64,000 nucleotides of DNA, from assembly GCA_020310875.1 (NCBI GenBank), contig CM035438.1:101907063-101971062 (forward strand), given 5' to 3'. This DNA comes from Ceratopteris richardii (Eukaryota; Streptophyta; Polypodiopsida; Polypodiales; Pteridaceae). Made by a program: the position numbers and the translations under genes. Below the pieces are notes generated by a model. That model was not told the origin of the DNA. It did no database searches and saw nothing but the letters and a program-made list of their open reading frames with translations. This document shows, in pieces, positions 9,674 through 21,146 of the stretch; positions within the stretch are counted from its first letter, which is position 1; the number at the start of each line of letters is the position of its first letter.

Positions 9674-11795
9674 CTACAATCTAGTCATGGATTTAAACAT
9701 GTATTGTTTGCTTCCATCCAATGATTTGATCATCATATCTCCACATTGCATATGAGTGGATACATAGGAGAGTTGTATCTCCTTACTCACAATATTTTCC
9801 CTAACAAAATGATAATGGACTTCTATATGCTTAGTCCTAGCATGAAAGATAGGATTAGCAGCTATATGAAGTGAGCTCATATTATCTCCAAATATAAATT
9901 GAGTGCCAAAGTCCAACCCTAAATGTATGTATAGGGTCTTGATCCACATAGCTTCTTGTGTTGCATTTGCTAACCCTCTATATTCAGCTTCTGTTGAGGA
10001 AAGATCAACTCTGGGTTGTTGTTGGTGCAATTGCTTCAAACCCAAATGCTTGGTCACTTACCCTAAGATTCATATGTATATTCATGTATTAGCACATGAA
10101 TCATCTCTTGTAAACTCATGTTTTTTTAATCCTTGTAAAAGTGCATAGGTGGAATCATTTTTCAATTATGAGTTACTAGTAGAATCTTTCCACCAGTTAT
10201 TTGGTGAGGACTTATGGCAAATCAAGTCCTAAGCCTTTGGATTACTTTTAGGTGAAGATTCAAATTCAAATTTGAAACTTGGATCCAAAAAAGATGCTAT
10301 AAAAGAGGCTCATCTATTCGCATGATAGAGAGACTGATTTAGAGAGATATTAGAAGGGATGATGAGAGAGATCTCCTACACTTCTAAAGTGTCTAATGAC
10401 TCTTACAACTTCTAACTCTTCTCTTCACATACTCTCTCATATTTTCCCCGACTTTTTACTTGTATATGTAGGCATATATGTACAAGCTCATGACCATACA
10501 AAAGGTATAAGTGAGCTATCTCTAAATTAATGTACATATGTATACAAGTCTTCATCTTCTGAACATGTACTTTCTTTAAGCTTCATAAATTGATCTTTTC
10601 TTCAATCCTTCATCAAAACTTCAATTGTTGATTGTCTTGCACAAACAGTGCAATTACTTCAAGTCCAAATGCTTGGTCACATACCCTAAGACTCATATGT
10701 GTATTCATGTATTAGCACATGAATCATCTCTTGTAAACTCATGTTTTTTTATCCTTGTAAAAGTGCATAGGTGGAATCATTTTTCAAGTATAGGTTACTA
10801 GGAGAACCTTAACACAAGTTATTTGGTGAGGAATTATGGAAAATCAAGTCCTAAAACTTTGGATTACCTTTAGGTGAAGATTCAAATTCAAATTTGAAAC
10901 TTGGCTCCAACAAAGATGCTATAAAAGAAGCTCATCTATTCGCATGATAGAGAGCCTGATTTAGAGAGATATTAGGAGGGACTTCAAGTGGGTATTGAGC
11001 TCTCATCATAGCTCTAACATTTCCCTTTTATTGTGAAAGATTCATTGCCAATGACATTGTAATCTATGTGCATTAATATATACATGTTGACTATATCTCA
11101 TTCTCTCTTCTCTGTCATGTACCACTCAAAACAGTGAGCTTCTCTGACTTGGTTCTCAGTGTATACTTGATCATTTGATGTGATTTAAGTTGGTGTAGGT
11201 TCCATAGAGTGTCTATTTTTGTGCTATCAAGTTTCATTATCATTTCCTTATCCAATCTCGAGTTATGTGCAAAATATTGCTCACTGGTCTACATATTGTT
11301 GGAAGCCGAAAATGCCAGGGATCGCCTCTAACTTGCTAAGCATCATTCTTTGAGCATGGACTATCATTTCAAGTGAAATAACTTGCAAAAGTTATCTATC
11401 CTAGTTAATTAGATATGACCAAAAGCATTTTATTCAATTGCTAGCAGAGAGCTGTTCATTTCTTTGAGCAGGTATGATGACTAAAATAGCAAGTTTTGGT
11501 TCATAGTTGAAACTCCTACTCATCTATTTGTATCCAATGATTTGAGGATCATACTCCAAAGTACTTAGGTGATTATTTGCACTTCCTGGGAATCTCAAGG
11601 TATCTAGTTTGCACTCCTCAACTCAATTTTGGCTAGTGTGAAGTGGCACTTTGCAGCACCATCTCATCTTTGGAAGGTGTCCACCATCTCCTCCAACAAT
11701 TGCTTCTTTGAAGACCAAGTTATGAGCTTCGTACTTGCAAATGAGAGATATCTTGATGTGCTTCTTCCATCATCTTTGGAATCTGCCCAATCTGT
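9674..11795 (-). pseudogene. Copia-A RNase H, interrupted by a nested LTR
   Basis: The C-terminal part (9674-10014) shows LSSTEAEYRGLAN, FGDNMSS and ARTKHIEVHYHFVREN. The N-terminal part (11704-11795) shows DWADSKDDGRSTS and TWSSKK. When the LTR at 10020-11698 and one target copy are taken out, the frame runs KKQPR-V-D-LSSTE without a break, as in Copia-1. At about 11790 the RNase H start is fused to the first part of RT (DGSIN), so the RT core including YVDD is deleted. Confidence 0.88.
10020..11698 (+). mobile_element. Nested double LTR (two abutting copies, no internal region)
   Basis: It starts TGTTGGTGCAATT and ends CTCCAACA, inserted in Copia-A RNase H. Two units share about 345 bp of upstream LTR sequence (10020-10366 and 10647-10990), including a TATA box in each (10298-10305 and 10920-10927), but then differ. 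The first unit looks like a complete 627-bp LTR ending AAACA at 10646; the second lacks its first bases. Flanking pentamers GTTGT (10015-10019) and ATTGC (11699-11703) are each one transition away from GTTGC, the pentamer the host reading frame requires. Confidence 0.82.
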
Positions 11796-12655
11796 ATTTA
11801 TTGATCCATCTGAGTTCTTCTTTACCTTGTGGATCCATCTAGATCCAAATGATCTTCATGGATGGCTTCTTGGGAACCAAGTCCCATGTCTAATTCTCTT
11901 GAAGAGCTTCTATCTCTTTCTTCCATTGCTTTTCTCCACTCTGATTTCTTTTTAGCTTCTTCAAATGTTGAGGATTCTTCTAAATTGATATCCTGAGCAA
12001 TATAGATTGAGTGCTTAGTGACCAAAGAAGTGTCAAATCCATACCTTTCTGGCTTTCTTTTTTCCCTAGTTGATCTTCTTATTGTTTGTTGAGAAGATCA
12101 TGCAAAATCTCTCAACTCCTGAATCTTTTCTTTTCCTTTGTTGTTCCATGCTTTGATATTCCTCTTTGGTGTCTTCTGATCATCATCACAATCACTTAAT
12201 TCTTCATGTAGGCAATTATTCCCCTTGGGCAATGTTGGGAAGTCCTCTTCTAGGTCATAAGATAACTTGAGTTTCCTGCAATCATCTTCAAAAAAAGAGT
12301 TGTTCTCATCAAAGACAACATCTCTGCTAAAAATAAAACCTTTAGTGCTTGGATTATATAGCTATACACTTTTTTATTTAAATCATATCCAATAAACACA
12401 CATTTCTCTGCTTTAGGATCCATTTTACCTCTTATTTGTGATGGGATATGTGCATAAGCTATGCATCCAAATATCTTGCAATGATCAATGCTAGGTCTTC
12501 TTCCATTCCATGCTTCATAGGGTGTCACCCCATCCAATGCCTTTGATGGGAGTCTATTAATGAGATAGGTGGTTGTAGACATAGCCTCTACCCACGAATA
12601 ATTTGGTAATATTTTCTCATTAAGCATGGACCTTGCAGCTTCAACTATGGTCCCT
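11796..12655 (-). pseudogene. Copia-A integrase C-terminus, linker and RT start
   Basis: 12627-12250 encodes SMLNEKILPNY, TYLINRLPSKALDG, CKIFGCIAYAHIP and DPKAEKCVFIGYD, the region just after the integrase Glu. The linker follows, then 12025-11800 holds the beginning of RT (KHSIYIAQD, TFEEAKKKSEW, RWIHKVKKN after a shift). The integrase segment with both catalytic Asp residues is missing: protease-side sequence (VEKGL) joins directly to the post-catalytic helix near 12655. Stops and shifts are present. Confidence 0.85.
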
Positions 12656-13631
12656 TATCTGCAATCCTTTCTCTACAATTTGCCCAACACTTATGAGATT
12701 CTTTGTTATGGTAGGTACTTACAATACCTTACTGAGTAGATTCATGTTTCCATCTGGGGTCTTCACATTTCCAATATTTTCCATTGAGTGCCTAGTGTCA
12801 TCTCTTGTTTGAACCTCATGTCTATTTCTTGGATCCTCCAAGTCTGATAGTAGAGCCAAATTCCCTACTACATGATTTGAATAATCAGAATCTATATAAA
12901 ATACATGCTCATCTGTTTTACCTTGCTTCATGGTCATATTCATCAAGAGAAGTGAATCCTCTTGAGTTTGTTCTTGAGTGTAATTGTTGTAATCTCTCCT
13001 TCCTCTATATCCTCCTTGATGATTTGTATTGTTGAAGTTGTTGTTGTCATAGCCATTGAAGTTGTTTGGTATTCCTCTTGTATTTCCATACCCTCATCTA
13101 TTGAAGCCTCTTCCTCTCTAACTTCTAGGGTTCCTAAAACAATTCCCAATTGTATTATTAGTTAGGACACATATGTCACATGGAGAGGAGCTTTGAAATC
13201 TCCCCCTACCTTATCTTCCTCCTCTACCCCTTCCTCTTGAACCTTTACCTCTACCTACAAAATTTGCTTGAGAGGTACTAAATTCATCATCAGATATTTT
13301 ACCTTTCCCTTTGCCATCCTTAATATTATTCTTATTTGTGTATAGGGTAGAGGATTGGTTACCTCTTGCGTTGTCTCCATTCTTCATAAGCTTTGCCTCA
13401 TGTGTGAATAATTGTCCCATGAGAGTGTTGAAGTCAAGTACTTGCATATCCATGTATAGGTCCATTGTTGTGGTGAAGGCTTCCCATTTATCATCTTCTT
13501 TGATTCCATTGATCACTTGCCTCATAATTTATTCTTCATCCGTGACTTCTCTAATGCTCCCAAGTTGATCAGCGAAGCCCTTCATTTTTCTGACAAAATC
13601 AATCACACTTTGCTCGGGCATTTTCTGTTAC
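12656..13631 (-). pseudogene. Copia-A gag (C-terminal two thirds) and protease
   Basis: The gag part contains QVINGIKEDDKWEAF and a long Arg/Gly-rich run. Its zinc knuckle has lost the His (CX2C then Asn in the His position, about 13140-13181). In the protease the catalytic DSG has become DSD (codons at 12884-12892, minus). A TAA lies upstream of the Met at 13525. The sequence stops at 13631 because Copia-C inserted here; the gag N-terminus resumes at about 39219. Confidence 0.88.
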
Positions 13632-13922
13632 TGTTAGTGTCCATGTGAAAGGCCAAATGGCCACCGGAAACTTCTTTGTATATGTTCTTTAATAAATATA
13701 TAGTGGCATGGTCAATCACAGATTGTAAGTTCGACCGCATTTGTAACACCTAAGAAGTCTGTGTTTGTGTTCTCTATGTACTGTGTTTTTCTGCATATTT
13801 TGCAACCTCTGTGCAGAGTACCGTGTGCGGCCCTAGGAGCTCCATTTTCTACTCCAAGGATATCACCATGGACCTCTCAAAAAGGAGAGCACACTGTGGT
13901 GCCTCATCATCGAAATACTTCA
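13632..13922 (+). mobile_element. 5' LTR of Copia-C
   Basis: 291 bp with ends TGTTAGTG...CTTCA, followed one base later by a tRNA-iMet PBS. An A/T-rich TATA-like run (AATAAATATATAG) starts at 13691. Confidence 0.88.
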
Positions 13923-13923
13923 T

Positions 13924-13935
13924 TGGTATCAGAGC
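13924..13935 (+). promoter_or_regulatory. Primer-binding site of Copia-C (tRNA-iMet)
   Basis: TGGTATCAGAGC is complementary to the 3' end of plant initiator tRNA-Met, one base after the LTR. Confidence 0.93.
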
Positions 13936-14952
13936 ATTTCGACACAAAAGATTTGTTCCTTTTGTGGGAGCGAAGTGACCACCCACCCACCCACCCAAGG
14001 CTTACGACTCAAGTGGCGACCAAGGCATAGACCTTGGCATACCTTGTCATCCGAGTCACCGAAGTCACCGTTGGCAACATTGGTTGCACACAAGGACCTC
14101 AATGATCAAGGAAGATAGAGGTTCCTACTTCCCGGGAGGTCACACATCCCAATATTGTTCCCTTCGGAGCTCGCTTAACTGTGACAATCTCTTGCCACTA
14201 AGTTGCACTCTTTCAAAGCTTGTTTTTGAAGCATTTTTGGGGTGTCTTTTGGAGCCATTTTGGAGTACTTTCGCACATAGTTCTCTTCACAGAGGTCCAA
14301 GAACATCAAGAAGAGTGTTTTTTGTACTTCTCTGACAACAAATATCAACCTTTGGGGCTGTGTTTTCAGCCACACTCATAAAACTACATGTTTCTTGAAA
14401 GGTTTTCAGTTTCGGTGGGAGCAACCACTGCAAGTTTATGCAGGTTTTTGAGCCTAAAACATTAGAGTTAATAGACACTTGCATGTGGTATTGGCTAGTT
14501 TTTGGGTTGTGCATTCATCCTTGTAGTGTCATTTTGTTGCATACATTGAGCACATACACACCATGTACGCTTTTGTGGATATCTCTTATGTACATCCATG
14601 TGGTCATTGATATAATGGTTTTTTTGTATAAAGCCTTTTACATTTGATAAAGAGGGTCGTGGTGAGGTTTTCTTAATTGGGAGACACCCAGACGTGGGGG
14701 TCTCTTCGGTGATGTAGGTGGAAGACTTACCCAGCCTTGCCATAAGAGATGTATGATAATTGTTCATAGGTGCTCGATAAGCCTAGTTGGCTTCTATTGG
14801 GTAAATAATTATATGCAGTAGAGTCAGTGATTCACTATGTAGGTAAACATGTTAGTACTTACAATTTTATGATATTTTGACACTAGCCATATACTCATTT
14901 TGTAGAGGATACTCTGGCAAAATTTTATCATTCTATTCAGTTCTCTACCATC
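13936..14952 (+). other. Long untranslated leader of Copia-C
   Basis: About 1 kb between the PBS and the gag Met at 14953. It contains a (CCCA)n run at 13979-13996 and no long frame with recognisable product. Similar long leaders are known in some copia groups. Confidence 0.7.
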
Positions 14953-16109
14953 ATGGCATCAGAGGTCTCAAGCACATCTGGTGGATTAGGGTCTAGTGCT
15001 AGTGTTCCGGGGACGAGCTATAACTTGTAGGGCAAAGACCATCTTGAGATCTAAAAATTTGATGGCACAAACTTTGCTCTATGGAAGAATCAGATTAAAG
15101 ATGTGTTGATTCAAAGGAGGCAATGGAAGCTAGTAAATGGAATTTCAAAGAAGCCTGTTGACATGGATTAAGGTGATTGGGATGAGTTAGATGAAATGGT
15201 CAGGTCTACCATTCACTTGCACTTGGCAGATAATATTTGCTTTACAGTATTAGACTATGAAAGTGCAAAGGAGATTTGGAAGAAGTTATGCAATACATAT
15301 GAAAAAGAGATGGCATCAATTAAAGTGTATCTGATGAAACAATTATATGACCTTTGCATGAAGGACACAGATAGTGTCGTTGCTCATCTAAATGATTTTG
15401 ATGCTATAGTCTCCCAATTACAGGCTTAGAAAATGGATATGGATAATGAAATGAAAGCAGTATTGTTGTTATGCACCTTTCCATCATCATGGGATATGTT
15501 TTGCATAGCTATTAGCAATAGTGCACCTCGTGGTAAACTTGCCTATGATGCCATATGTGGAGCACTCTGAGTGAGGAGATTCATAGAAAATCTATGGTTG
15601 GCACTCAAAGTGGAGATGCATGTAATGTTCGTGATTCTTACCAAGGAAATAATCAGCAATGTGGTAGGAGCAAGAACAAGGAAAATAATGGTCAATGGAA
15701 TAAGAGTAGAAGTAAATCAAGGAAGAGGGATACCGAATGTCATTATTTTCATAAGAAAGGACACATGAAGAAAGATTGTTATGCATTAAAGAATGCTAAA
15801 GGTAAAGGACAGAATGTTGATGGGCATGTTAAATTGTTACCCGCACCATCTACTTCGACTATAAAGATTGAAGAAATTAATGCTATTTCTGATGATGCTG
15901 ATGTGTTGACACTTGATAGTACTATGCCAACTAAGGCTCATATGGCTGATTCTCTTTCCCACATGTGGATGCTAGATTCTGGTGCTTCTTTCCATGTGAC
16001 ACCACATAGAGAATGGTTCTCTAATTATGCAGCAAAGTCTCTTGGTACCGTGAGACTTCGTGACTCTTACCAATTTGACATTGTGGGGATTGGAGATGTG
16101 GTTGTGTAG
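14953..16109 (+). pseudogene. Copia-C gag and protease (several stops)
   Basis: Gag starts at the Met MASEVSS (14953), with FDGTNFALWK in the expected N-terminal position and DLCMKDTDSVVAHL further on. At least four in-frame stops interrupt it. In the zinc knuckle the second Cys is Phe (TTT at 15747-15749), the other ligands remaining. The protease motif LDSGAS is at 15972-15989. A TAG at 16107-16109 ends this part. Confidence 0.88.
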
Positions 16110-16133
16110 TTCATTAATTGTTCAAAATTTACT

Positions 16134-17000
16134 ATGTATAATGTACACCATGTACCTCAATTATCACGTAGTTTGATGTTAGTTGATCAACTTGGTGACC
16201 TTGGTTATAAGGTAGTCTTCTATGTTAAGTCCTTTCATATATCAATGGGCAATATGGTTATTTCAAAAGGAAGCAAAGTTGGCTCGCTTTATCCTTTATT
16301 TGTACCAAAAAAAACACTTTTTAGCTGTTACTAAACAGCCTATGGCTTGTATTCGGCATGGTCGTTTGGGCCATATATCTCGTAGTGGAATGGAAAATCT
16401 TTCTAGTTTTGGCTACTTACATGTGTTTTCTTTCTTTGATTTTTCATTTTGTGAGCATTGTCAATATAGAAAGCGAACCAGAAATATGCATAGAATGCAC
16501 ATTGACTCTTCAATTCAGCCCTTAGATCTTGTTCATATAGATGTGTGTGGTCCTATGCCCACTAGGTCAGGTGGTTCTCTTTACTTTGTCACTTTCATAG
16601 ATGATGCTACTAGAAAAGTTTGGGTATATCCTATCAAATCAAAGGATGAGGTATTCCCTACTTTCAGAAAATGGCTTGCTTCAATTGAGATTGAAAAAAG
16701 AACTAAGCTTAAGGCTTTACATTCAGATAATGGGGGTAAGTATACCTCACATGAATTCAGCCTTTTCTGTCATTCTAGAGGGATTCGTTGAGAGTTTATA
16801 GCTCCTTATACCCCAGTACAGAATGTTGTGGCTGAAAGGATGAATAGAACTATTCAAAATAGAGTAGTTTCTATGTTGCATCATGCAACCCTCTCACAAG
16901 GCTTTTGGGCAGAAGCAGTATTGACTACAGTTCATGTGATTAACCTTTCACCTAGTACTGCAAAAGGTCTGGAAGTGGTGCAAGAGTTATGAACATGGAA
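16134..17000 (+). pseudogene. Copia-C integrase (frameshifted)
   Basis: The region before the core holds GRLGHISRSGMENL and the CX2C pair FCEHCQYRK. The core shows the first Asp in HIDVCGPM, the second in LHSDNGGKYTS, and the Glu in VVAERMNRT. A TGA at 16789-16791 and shifts around 16220 and 16980 break it. Confidence 0.88.
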
Positions 17001-17127
17001 GCCACCATATTATGATCATCTTTGAGTTTTTGGGTGTGAAGCATATGTCCATACCCAAGAATCTTAGACAAAAGTTGGACCATAACTCAAAGAAATGCAT
17101 TTTTCTTGGATATGGTTGAGAAGGATA

Positions 17128-17389
17128 ATTTGGATATCACTTATAGGATCTTGAAATAGGATCAGTGATCAGAAGTAGTGATGTCATTTTCAATGATTCT
17201 AAGATGCATAAACAACCCATTAAGGAGGTTGAAGTGAAAAGAGTGGTGTTTGAGGATACTAGTCATTTGGATATCACTTATAGGATCAGTGATCAGAAGT
17301 AGTGATGTCATTTTCAATTAGTCTAAGATGCATAAACTGCCCATTAAGGAGGTTGAAGTGAAAAGAGTGATGTTTGAGGATACTAGTCC
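17128..17389 (+). repeat. Tandem duplication of about 137 bp within Copia-C
   Basis: The segment beginning ATTTGGATATCACTTATAGG at 17128 recurs at 17265. The second copy lacks about 13 bp (the TTGAAATAGGATC part) and has a few substitutions. It lies in the integrase-RT linker. Confidence 0.88.
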
Positions 17390-17439
17390 TCGAGTTAGCA
17401 TGCATAAAAAAGCTGCACATAGGGACGTTCAAGAGAATG

Positions 17440-18258
17440 TATGATCAGATCAGTCTGCACATGTTCCTGTTCAACAACTATTGAGATGCTCTGCACGTGT
17501 CTCATATATACCTGATAGATATGTTCCAGGGTTAGATTTTGTTATGCTAACAGATGTCGGTGAGACTTCTTGCTACAAAGAGGCTATGAAAATAGAGGAT
17601 CATGTCAAGTGGGAGCGTGCCATGAAGAGTGAATTGGATTCTATTCACAAGAATGGTACTTGGGATTTAGTATCTTTGCCAAAGGGCGGGAAAGCTTTAC
17701 CGTGTAAATGGGTATATAAGCTGAAATTCACATTAGATAGTGCTTCTCCAAAGTATAAAGCATGACTTGTTGCAAAGGGTTTTAAGCAACAACATGGTGT
17801 TGATTTCAAGGAAATCTTCTCTCCAGTGGTCAAGATGACTACCCTACACATGCTGCTTGGATTTGTTACAATTGAGGACTTAGAGCTATTCCAAATGGAT
17901 GTGAAAATTGGTTTCTTGCATGGAGATCTTACATACGAGATCTATATGGAACAACCAGAGTGTTATGTAGTTCTTGGCAATGAAATTCTAGTTCGTAAGC
18001 TCAAGAAGAGCTTGTATGGACTTAAACAATCCCCTAAATAATAGTACCAAAATTTTGATGCTTTTACGAAGTCTCAAGGCTATTCTTGAAGCAATGAGGA
18101 TCATTGTCTCTACACAAAAAGATGCTCAGATGGTAGCTTGATATGGTTGATACTTTATGTCGATGATATGTTGATTGCTAGGAAGTCCTCTTATGACTTG
18201 TTAATTCTCAAAAAGAAGTTGAGTGAGACATTTGATATGAAGGATTTGGGGGATGCCA
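17440..18258 (+). pseudogene. Copia-C reverse transcriptase, N-terminal part
   Basis: The RT motifs are WERAMKSELDSI, WVYKLKFT, LVAKGFKQQHGVDF, FQMDVKIGFLHGDL, KLKKSLYGLKQSP and the catalytic LYVDDM (18153-18170). Stops occur at 17763, at 18040 and beyond. The frame reaches ...SETFDMKDLGDA at 18258, where Copia-B entered, and continues at 38822 with the expected next residues. Confidence 0.9.
18254..18258. repeat. Left target-site duplication of Copia-B (TGCCA)
   Basis: TGCCA precedes the LTR start TGTAAG and recurs at 38817-38821. Confidence 0.92.
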
Positions 18259-18379
18259 TGTAAGACAATAGTTACGCAATATAACACAGGAGCAATAGCA
18301 GAGAAGATAACAGATATAGGAGAATCTCAACAATTTTCTACTAGCAGCAAGTACAAAGATGATGGCGTTGTCTACCCGT

Positions 18380-21134
18380 TGTGGGAGCGATCTCTGACGA
18401 TTGGCGGATCAATTCAGTCGCCTCGCTAACGGCGCACGCCGGGTGCTTGGAGCAAGCTCACGTACAGTGATGTCTCAAGAGATTATTAGTCGAGAAATTG
18501 CAGTGAAAAATTCAAGAAATAATTAGTTAAATAAATTCATATAAATTAGACATAATCCGTGATTTTGTAATAAATTTAACATAACATTCACATCATGCAG
18601 ATAGGAAAGTGGTGCGGGGAGCTCTGTTGAATTAGAAGCAATATGATTTCGTTTATATGTGAGCACTATTCGATTTTATTGGAGTAAACTCAAGTCATTA
18701 TCAGGTGATTTCCATCAAACTCCATCAACATATATTAAACTTTCGCAAGTCTTAGTATTCCTTCATTTACATCAAACAATCTCTTTCGATTTGCCTAGTT
18801 GATCGAAGATTACTTACATCAAACAATCTCAGAAGAGATAGAATATATAGTTAACAGCGCATAATTTTTTAACACATATAGTAAGCAATCATTTAATCGT
18901 GATTGAAACAAACCTTGGGCAGAGGATTAATCTAGAAGATTTTCAAAGCATAGAGATGAGCTAAGCGCAGTTGTTCTCAGTGTTCTTCCAAATTGAGTGG
19001 ATTAGTTATTGCATGAATTAAAAGGTTTTAATAGCATCAGAACATCATTGTTATATGGAGCAGCGGACATATCAGAGAAGTATTAGATCGTTGAAGATGA
19101 AGTTAAAGTGATCAGTACCTCAAAAGAACGTTGGTCATTAGATGGTCAGAACAGAGAGTCGTCAGAGTTATAATGCCAAATCTTCATAGCTTTAGAATTC
19201 GATAAAATCATTATTACATCAGAAAATTTCCGCCAAGACAAAGCGCTTATCAGATGACTTCCCTTCCGCATGCTTTTGTCCTTCTTCTTCTTAGTGTTTC
19301 CATCAGATCAGTGCTCGTATAAGAATATCAGATGATATAAATCAGGTAGCTCATAGAATTTGAGGACTAGAACATCAAAGAATATTCAGGCATGAATCAT
19401 TAAACTCATTAGTCCTGCTGCTGAGGAAAAATATATTGAAATTGGCCTTCTCTTCAGATAATTATCCCGCACAAATCACACAAAGAGGAGCACTGTAGGC
19501 AGTAGAGAAGCACAGATGGAGTGGGATCACAGAAAGACATCAGCCGAAAATCAGCATAGCAACATGAATGTTCTTTTGAAGCAACACACACGCCTTCCCG
19601 CTTCATCCAAATTCGTTGTTGCTGTTATTGGCAGAGAACTAGTGCCCAGCTCGCATCATCATAATTGTCGGAAGATCACATAAATTGGCCTCCCTTGTTG
19701 GATAATCCACCCGTCACACTTCCCAGGACTCATGCAAAACTCCACAGTTAAGCATGCTCGGCCCGAACAGCGTCCGATCCTCCCTTAGAGATGAAAAAAA
19801 ACACACAAAAACAAACTCCTCTTCCCTCGGATGTCCTTCTTAATCTCTTCTCTTATATGACAATGTACAGCGGTGGACTCAGTAGAAGTTATGTAGAAGA
19901 CAACGATGCTGATTAATCCTTGTACAAAGTATGAACTAAAGAGTTGAGAAACATAATATCAAGCAAAACCATTATGCTATGAACGAAGAAGTTATTGAAA
20001 GTCGATTGCTCGTATTCAAGACTGTTCTTTTATTGCCATCAACATGTCCGCATAAGCGCAAGCAAGATTCTAGTCTTCAATTTTGCCACGATATTCCATG
20101 CTGCATTGCTTGCATCTTCCAACAGTATCACATAAGAAACCTGATATCTTCCAGATCGTCATGCCAATGATGTTGTAATTCGCAGCGACAAGTTTTGAAA
20201 TTAGAATATTCATCAGAGGTGCGCCAGAGAAGTGGTCAATAGCCAATGAGTCCACACAATCCGAACACGTGCATCCTTACACCATCAAACACCACCCCGT
20301 CCTACAATCTCACACATCCAAACTTTGATCTTCCTTTGTTCTCGTGTAACGAACATCAATGTTCAGAGAAAAAAAAAACAGCATGAATTGGCTTTTTCCT
20401 CCCTTTCAGCGCTCTGAACAGTAGTCTCCTCCCCCCCCCTCCTTTTTCGTCGTCAGCATTCCCTTTTTAATATCTACATGTCCCCTCGTTGCTTGTACTT
20501 TGATCTTCCGTCCCTTTCCTCATCAGTCGTGCGCCCTCCAGATGGCGTGTTTGTCTTGCATGAGAGCCTATGGCGCCCCCAAATCTTCGTGTTTTCTTCC
20601 AGCCGCTGCATGATTTCTTCTTTTTGCATGGCCGCCCACCACTTCAGTTCTTTTGCGTTCTTTTAAACTCATCTTTTGGTTTTTGTTTAGCAACCAAAAG
20701 ACTACTTTTTGTTTATGCTCGCTCTTGAGCTACGTTTCATAGCCAAATAAAGTGGTCAAAGAAAAACAAAACAAGAAACTAAGAATAGCTTCTTTGTGAT
20801 GTGAACTGTATTGAACGACATTCCTTTTAGTTTGGTACAAAGAAAAATATAGGCAAAGATCACTATAACACTTCCCCCTCCAAAGGGTCACACCAGATCT
20901 TCAATAGCATTAGATCTTCTTTAAGCAAGCTCGTAGTAGTTACCTAGCTGTTTGCCTTCATGATAATCTTGGACAACGACAACCGATCCATTCTCTTGCA
21001 AGCTTGAGTTTTACTCCATCCAAGATATGAAATTTTCAGCAAATCTTCACCTAAAAAGTATATAAACTTTTGCGTGCATGCGAGTTGTTTGTATTGATTT
21101 GTCTTCGAAGTAAGGAGAGTATTTCTCTCCGACA
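18380..21134 (-). mobile_element. LTR 1 of the array (outer 3' LTR)
   Basis: 2755 bp with plus-strand ends TGTGGGAGCG...CTCCGACA. Its first 55 bases differ strongly from LTRs 2 and 3 after TGTGGGAGCGA, then agree again from GCGCACGCCGGGTGC onward. Confidence 0.92.
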
Positions 21135-21146
21135 TTCACCCCTACC
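21135..21146 (-). promoter_or_regulatory. Polypurine-like tract of the gag-only element
   Basis: GGTAGGGGTGAA on the minus strand, directly before the LTR start TGTCGGAG. The same tract lies at 27431-27442. Confidence 0.7.

Noticed and set aside
11629-11955. Plus-strand 108-codon frame near the end of the nested LTR
   Set aside because: It lies opposite Copia-A RT/RNase H and across an insertion joint; shadow frame.
13979-13996. (CCCA)n run as telomere-like sequence
   Set aside because: The unit is CCCA, not the plant telomere CCCTAAA, and it is only four units long.
20070-20666. Small frames of about 60 codons found in all three LTRs of the gag-only array (also near 26366-26961 and 32487-33082)
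   Set aside because: They recur because the LTRs are copies of one another; composition is not protein-like and no domain is visible.
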